From Virgibacillus profundi (GTDB taxonomy: Bacteria > Bacillota > Bacilli > Bacillales > Amphibacillaceae), in NCBI RefSeq assembly GCF_002287375.1, contig NZ_NPOA01000010.1:62001-126000 (forward strand): a DNA stretch of 64,000 bases. Direction: 5' to 3'. The notes under the pieces are model-generated. The model searched no databases. It saw only the letters and a list, made by a program, of their open reading frames with translations, and had not been told where the DNA came from. The position numbers were made by a program, and so were the translations under genes. Shown here piece after piece: positions 43,821 to 53,608 of the stretch (its first letter is position 1; every line of letters begins with the position of its first letter).

Positions 43821-46565
43821 TTATTCAACTTCATTCAAACGACTTTCTATCTCTGCCATAACCTTTCCAGCTTCTTCCCAATTTCCTTCTGACAAAGCTT
43901 GCTGATATTCATCGAACATGCCGGATAACTCTGTGAGAATTTCCTCTGAACCTGAAATTGTCTCTTCAGGCTCATCAGATTCATCGGTTTCACCTGTCTC
44001 TTCAGCCGATTCTTCATCTGCCTTACGCTCGGGATCAATTAGATTAAGCATTTTATCCAGAGCGAGATCAAATGTTTCTTCCATGACAATATGATCATTA
44101 TAAGCAAGTACAATCTGTTTTACTTCAGGCAGTGATGTTTCATTGGAGGATTCTATATATATCGGTTCCGCATACATAACCGTATCCTCTATCGGTATCG
44201 CCAGCAAATTACCACGAATAACCTCAGATCCACCTTGTGACCACAGATTCAGCTGTTGAGAAATTGTACTGTCCTGGTTAATCCTGTTCTCAATTTGCTG
44301 TGTTCCATAAATGTTTTTTTGTTTTGGAAAACGATGTACAAACATTTCACCATAATTTTCTCCGTCATTTCGCACACCCATCCATGCGATCATATTTTGC
44401 CTGTTCTTCGGTGTGTACGGAATCATTAAAATAAATTCTTCTTCATCGTATTCAGGTAGTTTCATTGTAATGTAGTACGGTTCTACCTCAATATCCTCAT
44501 TGAAATATTTTTCCGTTGGGAACTGCCAGAAATCTTCTCTGTTATAAAATATCTCCAGATTTGACATGTGGTATGTTCCATACATGGAAGCTTGAATCTT
44601 AAACAGCATTTCAGGATATCGGAAATGACTTTGCACATCTTCCGGTATTTCTTCTGTAAATAAATCCGGGAACATATTCTGATATGTTTGTAATAGCGGA
44701 TCTTCTGGATTTGCTATATAAAAATTCACTTCCCCGGTATATGCATCAATAACGACTTTAACCGAATTCCGGATATAATTTTCTTCGCCCCGATGTGCTT
44801 CAGCATATGGATATTGTTCTGCTGTTAAGTAAGCATCAATAATCCATGCCAGACTTCCATCATCTCTGACAAACACATATGGATCCTCATCATATTGGAA
44901 AAATGGAGCGATTCTATTTACCCGATCCATTATATTACGTGTTTCAAGCAGCTGACTTTCTTCTGTTACCTGATCAGAGACAAACATTCGAAAAGAACCC
45001 TCGTTAAAGGCAAACAGGAGTCGATTAATTCCTGTCAGAGGTATTCCTGAATCTGCTTCAAAACGATTAGATACGTTTTCGTCACCTGATGGATAGTCAA
45101 ATTCATCTACTTCACTATTAACAATAACATTCCCGTAAGCCTCTTCCCCAAAATAAATCTGAGGACGATTTAATTCAAATACACCTTCGGGTGGAACATT
45201 TTTCATCATATATTCTGGTTGTCCCTGACTTGTCACCTGATTAACATGACTCATGGCTATACCATATCCATGTGTATATCTCAGGGTTTGGTTAACCCAT
45301 GTTTTAGCCTGTGATGGGAGTCCATCTGTATTTAATTCTCTGGCTCCAATAAACACTTGCTCATATTCCCCATCAATTTCGTATCGATCAATATCCATAT
45401 CATTAAATTGATAATACGTACGGAATGTCTGCAACTGGTTGTATACTTCCAGTAAAGGCCTTGAATCATTGATCCGTATGTTATCAATCGTTAAATCGTT
45501 CCGCTCTATCATTTCCTCATCCAGTGTATAATTCCCTGGATGTTCCAGCTCTTCAATATTATCCAGATCATAAGCAGCCCTTGTAAAGTTAAGATTATGT
45601 TCCAAATACGGCTTCTCTTTGGAAAATTCATTTGGTGAAACGATGAAGTTTTGTACTCCAGCAGATGTCAACTGTCCTGCAATAACTAGTACAACATACG
45701 CAATGACAGGAATTGCCATCGAATTTATTTTTCCACGGTTCAAAGCGATAATCATCCAAACAGTACCGATAATAGCCACCGCTGCAAGAATGTAAGAGAC
45801 CGGAATATTGATCAATTTATCCGTATAGCTCAATCCGTGAACGACGCTTTCCTGGAATATATTCACCTGATTTGTCAACAACGTTTCATATGGTGAAAGT
45901 AAATGGAGACATGCTAAAAGCAAGCCAATGAATCCCAATGTGACACCCATATGAAGCTGAGCTGAACGGCTCATTCGGTACATATTAAAAACCGAATATG
46001 CTCCAATTTCCAAAACAAGGAAGAATATACTTAGCCCAAGCAGCAAATAAACGATGAATTTTACAAATGGAAGGATAAATATATAAAATGAAATATCCAT
46101 GTTAAAGTATGGATCTGCTTCTCCAAAAGAAGCATGGTTCATTAGCTTCAACAATGGTTCCCAGCCAATACCTTGTACAATTGAACTGCCAATCGCACCT
46201 ATGAAAATTGCAACCCCAAGCATGATTGCTCTGCTTGTTTTACGACTCTCGATAATTGGTGGCAGCTGATTATTATGAAAATGCCCAATGTAAGACTTTC
46301 GAATCCAGGTAAGGGTAACATATGTAAGCACTAGAAACAGGAAAAAACCTATCGCTCCTAACAGTACTTTACTTCCCAAAATAGTCATATATACTTTCTC
46401 AAACCCCAGAGACCCCATCCATATATAATCAGTGATCCAATTAAAAGAGAGTAAGAATAGAATACCCAGGACTACGATGACCCCCAGAATAATCCCGGCA
46501 ATCTTACCAATTTTCTTTAATTTTTGAATTTGTTTCGCACTTAAATTTACGTTGGAATCCAACAA
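43821..46565 (-). CDS. UPF0182 family large membrane protein
   Basis: A 914-residue protein of the UPF0182 family, which is usually 900-1,000 residues. Seven membrane helices occupy residues 20-320, followed by a long extracytoplasmic region (about 325-860) of mixed fold with segments such as ATYYQFNDMDIDRYEIDG and RYPEMLFKIQASMYGTYHM. The C-terminal 60 residues are a very acidic low-complexity stretch (EESAEETGETDESDEPEE) and a final helix. Found in Bacilli, Clostridia and Actinobacteria; function unknown. The start is TTG at 46565 or the adjacent TTG 46562, both after AGGAGG. Monocistronic. Confidence 0.88.
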   Translation of the reverse strand: MLDSNVNLSAKQIQKLKKIGKIAGIILGVIVVLGILFLLSFNWITDYIWMGSLGFEKVYMTILGSKVLLGAIGFFLFLVLTYVTLTWIRKSYIGHFHNNQLPPIIESRKTSRAIMLGVAIFIGAIGSSIVQGIGWEPLLKLMNHASFGEADPYFNMDISFYIFILPFVKFIVYLLLGLSIFFLVLEIGAYSVFNMYRMSRSAQLHMGVTLGFIGLLLACLHLLSPYETLLTNQVNIFQESVVHGLSYTDKLINIPVSYILAAVAIIGTVWMIIALNRGKINSMAIPVIAYVVLVIAGQLTSAGVQNFIVSPNEFSKEKPYLEHNLNFTRAAYDLDNIEELEHPGNYTLDEEMIERNDLTIDNIRINDSRPLLEVYNQLQTFRTYYQFNDMDIDRYEIDGEYEQVFIGARELNTDGLPSQAKTWVNQTLRYTHGYGIAMSHVNQVTSQGQPEYMMKNVPPEGVFELNRPQIYFGEEAYGNVIVNSEVDEFDYPSGDENVSNRFEADSGIPLTGINRLLFAFNEGSFRMFVSDQVTEESQLLETRNIMDRVNRIAPFFQYDEDPYVFVRDDGSLAWIIDAYLTAEQYPYAEAHRGEENYIRNSVKVVIDAYTGEVNFYIANPEDPLLQTYQNMFPDLFTEEIPEDVQSHFRYPEMLFKIQASMYGTYHMSNLEIFYNREDFWQFPTEKYFNEDIEVEPYYITMKLPEYDEEEFILMIPYTPKNRQNMIAWMGVRNDGENYGEMFVHRFPKQKNIYGTQQIENRINQDSTISQQLNLWSQGGSEVIRGNLLAIPIEDTVMYAEPIYIESSNETSLPEVKQIVLAYNDHIVMEETFDLALDKMLNLIDPERKADEESAEETGETDESDEPEETISGSEEILTELSGMFDEYQQALSEGNWEEAGKVMAEIESRLNEVE

Positions 46566-46789
46566 TTAACCTCCTCTTTATTCTATTAATATCTATATCT
46601 ATCATAGCAGATATATGGAATATTATCTTTCTATTTGTATACGGATTAAAGGGGGGTGAAGTTTCATAATTTAGGAAGTTGCTGTTTACCTTCATGGCTG
46701 AATGATGATCGCTCCTGGGCAGATATATGCAACCCAAAATGAATATTCAAACTCCCAGACAAGTATTCCCACCATTTCTACCTAGTAAA

Positions 46790-46818
46790 TTGCTTTGTTT
46801 ATCGAAGTTTGGTAATGT
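46790..46818 (+). promoter_or_regulatory. Candidate SigA promoter for opuD
   Basis: TTGCTT (46790-46795) and TAATGT (46813-46818) with a 17-bp spacer, 39 bp before the ATG. The rest of the 290-bp gap has no recognisable feature. Confidence 0.45.
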
Positions 46819-46856
46819 ATTTAAGGTAATAATGTCAAAATTTTTTAGGGGGTTTT

Positions 46857-48335
46857 ATGAAGAAAGTTTCAAAGGTATTTTACATCACACTTGTATTAGT
46901 AGCAATAGCGGTTACATTTGGTGCAGCATTTCCTGCGCAATTTGAAACAATAACCGGAAATATTAAATCATTTGTTGCAACATCATTTGGGTGGTATTAC
47001 ATGCTGCTTATGTCTGCCATGGTCATATTCTCAATTATCATTGCAGTAAGTCCTTATGGGAAAATACGTCTTGGAAAGGATCATGAACGTCCAGACTTTT
47101 CAACACCCTCATGGATTGCCATGTTGTTTTCGGCAGGAATGGGAATCGGGCTGGTATTCTACGGTGCAGCTGAACCACTATTCCATTATGCTTTTGATTC
47201 ACCAATAGCTGAAGTTGGATCAGGAGCAGCATTCAAAGATGGATTATCCTATTCCTATTTTCACTGGGGGATTCATGTTTGGGCAATGTATGGAATCACT
47301 GCACTTTCATTAGCATATTTCCAATTTCGTAAAGATGAACCAGCATTAGTTTCTTCAACACTGAAGCCATTGTTTGGTGATAAAATGAATGGACCGCTTG
47401 GTGTTCTCATCGATGTACTTGCTGTTTTTGCAACTGTATTCGGTGTGGCAACATCTCTCGGCTTTGGTGCTGTGCAAATTAATGGAGGATTATCCCATTT
47501 ATTCGGTATTGAAGTAGGCTTCACATCACAATTTGTAATTATTGCTGTCGTAACATTGCTTTTCCTCCTATCCGCATGGTCAGGACTGAGCAAGGGAATC
47601 AAGTATTTATCCAATACGAATATGGTGCTTGCGGTAATACTATTAATTGTTGTAATCATTGTCGGACCAACATTACTGATTTTAAATATGTTCACAGAGA
47701 CATTTGGTTTGTACTTGCAGAATTTATTGGAAATGAGTTTTCGTACCGCACCACTTGAAGGAGATAATCGCTCTTGGCTTGATGGCTGGACGATATTTTA
47801 TTGGGCATGGTGGATTTCCTGGGCACCATTTGTTGGGATGTTCATTGCACGGATATCACGCGGAAGAACAATTCGCCAATTTATAACAGGTGTAATTGTT
47901 ATACCAACTCTATTCATTTCCATTTGGTTTGCCGCATTCGGTTCAACAGCAGGAGATATTCAAAATAGTGGTACAGTAGATCTTACACAATTTTCTACGG
48001 AACTAGTGTTATTTAACATGTTTGACCATGTTCCATTATCACTTTTCCTATCTATTGTTGCAATATTACTTATTGCTTCATTCTTTATTACATCTGCTGA
48101 CTCAGCCACATTCGTTTTAGGTATGCAGACAACAAAAGGCTCACTAACACCACCAACAACTGTAAAAATTGTTTGGGGCTTGGCACAATCCGCCGTAGCA
48201 CTGATACTATTGTATGTCGGTGGCTTAACAGCAATTCAGAATACGATCATTGTTGCTGCACTGCCATTCTCCTTTGTCATGATTTTTATGATAATTGGAT
48301 TGTTCAAAGCATTAAGTGAAGAAAAAAACAAATAA
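46857..48335 (+). CDS. opuD: BCCT-family glycine betaine transporter (OpuD-like)
   Basis: A 492-residue carrier with 12 helices and the BCCT signatures GMGIGLVFYGAAEPLFHY and WTIFYWAWWISWAPFVGMFIARISRGRTIR. The tryptophan-rich segment forms the trimethylammonium binding site. It imports betaine or a related osmoprotectant with sodium; a halophile or soil Bacillus would use it against salt stress. The cytoplasmic tails are short: only about 25 residues follow the last helix, against the long osmosensing tail of BetP. TTAGGGGG precedes the ATG. Confidence 0.9.
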   Translation: MKKVSKVFYITLVLVAIAVTFGAAFPAQFETITGNIKSFVATSFGWYYMLLMSAMVIFSIIIAVSPYGKIRLGKDHERPDFSTPSWIAMLFSAGMGIGLVFYGAAEPLFHYAFDSPIAEVGSGAAFKDGLSYSYFHWGIHVWAMYGITALSLAYFQFRKDEPALVSSTLKPLFGDKMNGPLGVLIDVLAVFATVFGVATSLGFGAVQINGGLSHLFGIEVGFTSQFVIIAVVTLLFLLSAWSGLSKGIKYLSNTNMVLAVILLIVVIIVGPTLLILNMFTETFGLYLQNLLEMSFRTAPLEGDNRSWLDGWTIFYWAWWISWAPFVGMFIARISRGRTIRQFITGVIVIPTLFISIWFAAFGSTAGDIQNSGTVDLTQFSTELVLFNMFDHVPLSLFLSIVAILLIASFFITSADSATFVLGMQTTKGSLTPPTTVKIVWGLAQSAVALILLYVGGLTAIQNTIIVAALPFSFVMIFMIIGLFKALSEEKNK

Positions 48336-48436
48336 GATTTTGGGTTATGAGATTCATAGATTTATTTAAGGTCAATCAGGTTACTCTAAAGGTAAACTTG
48401 GCGGAAACAGACTTATTCTAAAAAAATAATAAACAT

Positions 48437-48473
48437 AAAAAACCCTGTGAATTAAGCCCCACAGGGTTTTGCA
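48437..48473. terminator. Bidirectional terminator between opuD and sbcC
   Basis: AAAACCCTGTG / CCACAGGGTTTT with a short loop, between the convergent stops at 48335 and 48503. Confidence 0.88.
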
Positions 48474-48502
48474 TATTAATAAAACAGAACTTCTCTACGG
48501 GA

Positions 48503-51500
48503 TCATTTTAAAACAAACTCAGACTTACTATATCCTTCTTTCGTTTTTGTTACCTCAAGTATTGCCGGAAACATTGTTTTCAGTTCCTGAACATGTGAAA
48601 TAACACCGATCATTCGTCCTGATTGTTGCAAGTCGATTAATGTATCAATCGATTTATTCAATGATTCTTCATCCAAGGATCCAAAGCCTTCATCAATGAA
48701 CATTGTATTAATCGTAATATTCCCCTGGAAGCTTTGAATAACATCAGACATTCCAAGTGCCAAACATAGGGAGGCATTAAACTTTTCTCCGCCTGATAAT
48801 GTTTTAACATCACGGGTTTGTCCAGTATACGAATCATAGACATCAAGTGCAAGTCCACTTTGCTTTCCATGCGATTCCTGACGATCACTTCGGATTAAAT
48901 TAAATTGCCCATTCGATAAACGTGCTAATCGGCCATTTGCAGCTTCAATAATTTGCTCCAAATATTCAATCTGCAAATATCTTTCAAAGGATATTTTCTG
49001 GCTGTTTTGCCCTCTGATAACATCATACAAATCCGTAATCGTTGAAAGCTGTGATTCATGCTCCTTCACTTGACTCTCGGCATCGATTATATTCACTTTC
49101 AAATTGGTGGCTTCCTGATAATTTTCTTTTGACAGCTGTAATTTACTCAGGGCCAACTCATAAGCCTGCTTTAATTCTTTCAATTCTTGTTGAAGTACAG
49201 TCAAATCAATCCTTTTCTTCTCTTTCAGTGCATCTCTTAATTCATTTACCTGCTGGGTCAGGGCAGATAAATGCTGATTGAATTTGCGTATCTCATCTTT
49301 CCATTTCTCTCGATCAGCCTCAGACATTTTTGCCTGATGGTAACTTTCTTCTGATTCAAAGCTTGCATTTCTTAGTGCATCTTTAAACTGATTCTCTGCT
49401 TTTTCATGTTTAGCTTTTGTTTCTTCCAATTGATTTTTTGCATGCTCTAAATTGGAAGCAGCCCTTGTTTGTTCTTCTTTAGCCTGCTGGAACATAGTCT
49501 GCGCTTCATCCCAGGCTTTTTCAAGTTTTAATTTAAGTGCTTTTGTTTCGCTTATTTGTTTTTCCAGTTCAGATAAGACCCTTACTTCCTTCGGTACATT
49601 ATTCAGCTTTTCTTTATATAGGGCCCGTGAAGTTTCGTAGGACGTCCTCAGATCCTGGTATAATTTATCAAGCTGCTCTTTTTTTGCATCCAATTCTTTT
49701 ACTTCAACATTTTCTTTTTCCACAGAGCTTTTTAGCTGTTTAAGCGCTTCACGAAGTTTTTTTAACTGGTCTACTTCTTCTTTTAATCGTATTCCCTGAT
49801 CAACTAAGCTATTCTTCACCTCTGTAACCTGATCAGTGTGGATATTATAGTTTGCTACCTCTTCCCCTTTTTCTTCCATTTGGACAGAATTTGCTTTTAA
49901 ATCCGCTACCGCACTTCGGTATAAACCGTCCTTTTCATCCAGCTCTTTTTTTAATATTTCCAACTGTTCTTTGGTTACCATTTCTTCTTCATCCGATGCT
50001 CCGCCTGGATGATCAAGACTTCCACAAACGGGACAGGCCTCCCCATCATGTAAGTGGGTCGCCAATAAGCTTGCCTGGTTATTCACCCAGACTAATTCCT
50101 GATCATCGTACTTGGTTTTTATTTTCCGAAAGGCTGTTTCCTTTACATGAAGATCTTTATCAAGTTCTATTTGTCTATTGTTTATTTTGATGAAATCCAT
50201 TAATACCTTTGCCTGTTCTCTCATCTCATTCAATGTTTGTTGTTTTTCAGTTAATTGACTGACAGCATCATCCATTGATTTAATTTTCCCGTTATTTTCT
50301 TCAATTGCTTCGTTTTTCTCTTTTACATTCTTTTTTACTATTTCCAGTTCGCTTGCCGACTTTTTCCCCTTAATTTCTAGCTCCTGCAAACCTCTTTTTC
50401 TTTCATCTATATCCTTAAGTATCGGCAAATACTCAGTTAAACGGTCTAATTTTTTACTGGTTTCTTCCCGCTTACTTTTATTGCTTTCTTCCTGTTTATA
50501 ATACATTTCAGCTTTTTCAAATCTACCATCAGCATTTTTACCTGCATTTTTGGCACTATCTAAAATAACCGATTTTTCTTTTTCCTCTTTGCGCCATTCT
50601 TTAGCCTGTTTTTCAAAAACCTCTATATTACCGGCTCTTTCTGCGTCCTCCAGTTGTTTTTCTTTCTTCGTAAAAACAGGGGATTGAATGTGTAATTCTT
50701 TCAGCTGATTTTCTTTATTTTCCAATTCCTCAAATCGTTCATTTAAAGCTTTTGCCTGATGAAACGCTGTTTGCTTCCCATCATGCTTATGATAAGTATC
50801 TTCATATTTTTTCTGATCCAGCTCAATTTGATTCCTGTAAAATCCAGCTTCCTCTTCCAAACCTGTGACGATTTGATTCACATTATAATGTTCTGAAGAA
50901 AGCACGTCGAATAAGAGAGACTCTTCCCGCTTTGGTAAGACGTTAGATATACTTTGAATATAGTTATCTCTCATTTGATTTACCTGGTTAAATTCCTGCA
51001 TGATGATATTTTTTTTATTTTTCAGAAGCTCACTCAGATGCTTGTAATTCTCAGTTTTAAATAGCCTGCGTAAAATCGCCTCTTTATTTTCCGTTTCCGA
51101 AGTTAGCAGCTTACGGAATTCGCCTTGTGGAAGCATTACTATTTGCTTAAACTGGTCCTTGGTCAAGCCGACAATTTCCTCCACTTTTCTATCAATCTCT
51201 GAGACCATCTGGCGGTCTACACAGGGAATCTCTTTTCCATCAACTTTTTCAAAAAACTCATACTTTTCCCCAGTCCTGGACTTATTCCCCAGTTTCACAT
51301 GACCCAATTGACGTAAAATACGATAAAATCTGCCTTTTAATTCAAATTCCAGTTCAACAGAAGTATGGGTATTGTCATCAGCGAAATCACTTCTTAGCAT
51401 TCTGTTATCTTCCCTGTCCGTTCCACTCGCACTGCCATACAAGGCAAAACATATTCCATCAAAAATGGTTGTCTTACCAGCACCGGTATTTCCAGAAATA

Positions 51501-51595
51501 ACAAACAAATTATTTTGCTCCAGCTCATTAAAATCAATTATTTCTATATTTTTATATGGTCCAAATGCCGTCATTCTTAGTTTCAGTGGTTTCAA
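48503..51595 (-). CDS. sbcC: SbcC, ATPase subunit of the SbcCD nuclease
   Basis: A 1,030-residue Rad50-type SMC protein. The N-terminal half-ATPase has Walker A SGNTGAGKTTIFDGICFALYG; two long coiled coils (about 180-500 and 540-850) flank the zinc hook CPVCG (about residue 512); the C-terminal half has the ABC signature LSGGEKFNASLCLALG and Walker B TMFIDEGFGSLD. With SbcD it opens hairpins and trims protein-blocked DNA ends. TTG 51595 is preferred to GTG 51613: GGAGGGAG lies seven bases upstream and the protein then starts MKPLKLRMTAFGPY as in relatives. The gene starts 24 bp after the sbcD stop. Confidence 0.93.
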   Translation of the reverse strand: MKPLKLRMTAFGPYKNIEIIDFNELEQNNLFVISGNTGAGKTTIFDGICFALYGSASGTDREDNRMLRSDFADDNTHTSVELEFELKGRFYRILRQLGHVKLGNKSRTGEKYEFFEKVDGKEIPCVDRQMVSEIDRKVEEIVGLTKDQFKQIVMLPQGEFRKLLTSETENKEAILRRLFKTENYKHLSELLKNKKNIIMQEFNQVNQMRDNYIQSISNVLPKREESLLFDVLSSEHYNVNQIVTGLEEEAGFYRNQIELDQKKYEDTYHKHDGKQTAFHQAKALNERFEELENKENQLKELHIQSPVFTKKEKQLEDAERAGNIEVFEKQAKEWRKEEKEKSVILDSAKNAGKNADGRFEKAEMYYKQEESNKSKREETSKKLDRLTEYLPILKDIDERKRGLQELEIKGKKSASELEIVKKNVKEKNEAIEENNGKIKSMDDAVSQLTEKQQTLNEMREQAKVLMDFIKINNRQIELDKDLHVKETAFRKIKTKYDDQELVWVNNQASLLATHLHDGEACPVCGSLDHPGGASDEEEMVTKEQLEILKKELDEKDGLYRSAVADLKANSVQMEEKGEEVANYNIHTDQVTEVKNSLVDQGIRLKEEVDQLKKLREALKQLKSSVEKENVEVKELDAKKEQLDKLYQDLRTSYETSRALYKEKLNNVPKEVRVLSELEKQISETKALKLKLEKAWDEAQTMFQQAKEEQTRAASNLEHAKNQLEETKAKHEKAENQFKDALRNASFESEESYHQAKMSEADREKWKDEIRKFNQHLSALTQQVNELRDALKEKKRIDLTVLQQELKELKQAYELALSKLQLSKENYQEATNLKVNIIDAESQVKEHESQLSTITDLYDVIRGQNSQKISFERYLQIEYLEQIIEAANGRLARLSNGQFNLIRSDRQESHGKQSGLALDVYDSYTGQTRDVKTLSGGEKFNASLCLALGMSDVIQSFQGNITINTMFIDEGFGSLDEESLNKSIDTLIDLQQSGRMIGVISHVQELKTMFPAILEVTKTKEGYSKSEFVLK

Positions 51596-51619
51596 TTCGA
51601 ATTCTCCCTCCACGAAATC

Positions 51620-52813
51620 TTAATTCGATATATATTCTTTTTGTTTCACTTCTTTAGAACGCTCATTTTCGTCTTTTAAAAGCTCATCAAATACTTCTTT
51701 AAAAATATGCTCCGTTTCTTCGGTTGGCTCGTCTCCTTTTACTTCCTTGTAAAAGGCTCTGAACAGATCCAGGTCACTCATTTTACTGCGATCCGCAAGA
51801 TTTTCTCCGTCAACGGACATTGGCGAAAATGAATGATTTCTACGTTCCACATGCATGGCGTTCGGATACACAGACCTAACCTTTTCCATTGGTGAAAGCA
51901 CAGGTGCCACGTCCATTAATCGAACAAAAACATAATCTTCATTAATAGGATGTGTTAACAGCTCTTCAATTGTAGCTTCAACTGTACGAATATCTCTTCT
52001 TGGATCAAGTGGTCGCTTATTGACAGAGACGCTCCCCTCTCCATCCATCTCAACGACGTGGAAGCCCTTTTTATGATTTTCTTCAGAAATAGAATACTTT
52101 AAAATGGAACCGGAATAACGGATCGTTTCATTTAAAACATAATGGGCCTGGTGCAAATGTCCAAGCGCTGTATATTGGAAAGGTGAAAAATGATGGGCAT
52201 CGACATATTCTGCGCCGCCAATGGAAAGTGGTCGCTCAGAATCACTCGTATTCTCCTTTTCCTCCCCAAACGGTGTAACAAAAGCATGTCCTACAAATAC
52301 ATGTCTGGCATCCTGATCTGAATTAGAAGTGATTCGTTCTACAATCTTTTTTGCAGCATCATTATGTGTGCGAATCTCTTCATCTTCTAAAACAGTACGA
52401 ACAACACTCGGGTCACAATATGGAATAAGGTGGAAATGCACTTCCCCATGTTCATCCTGTAAAGTAACCGGCTTTAGATCCTTTGTGAGGTTTCCAACAA
52501 TATGAAAGCCATTCTGTTTCATAATACTGCTCCCAAAGTTTAATCTTCCCGGACTATCATGGTTACCTGCCACGGCAAGAACCGGTGTTTTTAATTTCAT
52601 GACAATTGTCTCAAGTATTTCATCTAAAAGATGGACAGCTTCCGTTGGTGGAACAGCACGGTCATATAAATCTCCTGCAATAATCACTGCATCGGGCTTC
52701 TCCCCTTCTATTGCCTGTAAAAATTGCTTAAGAATATAACGTTGGTCATTTGTCATATACACACCTTGTACTAATTTACCTAAATGCCAATCTGCTGTAT
52801 GGAAAAATTTCAT
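51620..52813 (-). CDS. sbcD: SbcD, nuclease subunit of SbcCD
   Basis: A 397-residue Mre11-type phosphoesterase: FFHTADWHLGK, IIAGDLYDRAVPP, VAGNHDSPGRL, the VGHAFVTPFG and ALGHLHQAHYV histidines complete the two-metal site. C-terminal capping domain from about residue 270. The usual B. subtilis order is sbcD then sbcC, kept here. It supplies the 3'-5' exonuclease and hairpin endonuclease activity. Confidence 0.93.
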   Translation of the reverse strand: MKFFHTADWHLGKLVQGVYMTNDQRYILKQFLQAIEGEKPDAVIIAGDLYDRAVPPTEAVHLLDEILETIVMKLKTPVLAVAGNHDSPGRLNFGSSIMKQNGFHIVGNLTKDLKPVTLQDEHGEVHFHLIPYCDPSVVRTVLEDEEIRTHNDAAKKIVERITSNSDQDARHVFVGHAFVTPFGEEKENTSDSERPLSIGGAEYVDAHHFSPFQYTALGHLHQAHYVLNETIRYSGSILKYSISEENHKKGFHVVEMDGEGSVSVNKRPLDPRRDIRTVEATIEELLTHPINEDYVFVRLMDVAPVLSPMEKVRSVYPNAMHVERRNHSFSPMSVDGENLADRSKMSDLDLFRAFYKEVKGDEPTEETEHIFKEVFDELLKDENERSKEVKQKEYISN

Positions 52814-53187
52814 GATTTTTCTCCTTTCATATTTTAATAGAATTTTGTTATATATTTTTCAGTAGAAGTATTGCTAGTATCATGTGGAATAACGAGGAAC
52901 TTATCTAGTAGGAAAGGTAGAAATACACTTAGAGGTGCAATAGTAATCAGCTTAAACCATGCTTCACATTATCTAATTTTTAATTGTCTTAATGCCATTA
53001 TAATAGTCTCTTCAGTTTATGCAAATGCAGAAATTTCCTTTTTAACGGGGTATAATATAGTGAAAATATAATTATCTAATTTTTCCATTGTATCATTTTC
53101 ATGATTCACCCATAAACCCAGCTCAGAAAATCTTTTTTCCCAATGTAAGTATAAATTTTTTTCGTGATTATTTACTAAAATAAATTC

Positions 53188-53543
53188 GGATTACGCACTG
53201 TCTGCACCCATCAAAAGGAATTATTGTTTTTTTGTCATAAAAGATGTAAAGTGCAGCATTCGGAGATAAAGAGGCGCTATATGTACCCGGTTGCATCTAG
53301 TTCAGCTTCGTTCGGGCATATAAGAGGATTATATATGACCGGTTGCAACTGGTTCGGCTTCATCCGGGGATATAGAAGCATTATATGTGACCGGTTGTAC
53401 CTAGTTTGGCTTCGACTGGGCATATATCATAGCTTTCCATTAGTTTGCACCCACTTTTTTCCAGACTTAAGATCCATACTGTGCATTTCTGAATTTGTAT
53501 CTTACGTCGCACTTTCTATCAACTACGAAGATTAACAAAAAAC
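53188..53543. repeat. Palindromic element R3 with 52-bp tandem repeats inside
   Basis: The left end (CCCATCAAAAGGAATTATTG, then ATGTAAAGTGC near 53244) matches the terminal sequences of R1 and R2 and is inverted at 53512-53543. The interior is different: 52-bp tandem units begin at 53262, 53314, 53366 and 53418 (partial), each with a GGGNATAT start and an ACCGGTTG-type core. The 103-codon plus-strand frame across the element is a consequence of the 52-bp repeats and not a gene. The rest of the 795-bp sbcD-mvaS gap is AT-rich and featureless. Confidence 0.8.
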
Positions 53544-53576
53544 AAGAGGTGCATTCTATATGTGAATTGCACCTCC
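53543..53576 (-). terminator. Terminator after mvaS
   Basis: Minus strand GAGGTGCA / TGCACCTC with a 14-base loop and a TTGTTTTTT run, 33 bp after the mvaS stop. Confidence 0.85.
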
Positions 53577-53608
53577 GTTGATAATCCTGCACAAATGCAG
53601 CAACGTTA

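Noticed and set aside
52871-53071. 66-codon plus-strand frame upstream of sbcD
   Set aside because: Lacks a ribosome binding site and shows no family features; on the strand opposite to both neighbours.
53262-53430. CRISPR-like array
   Set aside because: Units are directly adjacent with no unique spacers, only about three and a half units, and no cas gene is present.
53224-53535. 103-codon frame across R3
   Set aside because: Produced by the 52-bp tandem repeats; 52 is not a multiple of three, so the repeats do not even encode a repeated peptide.
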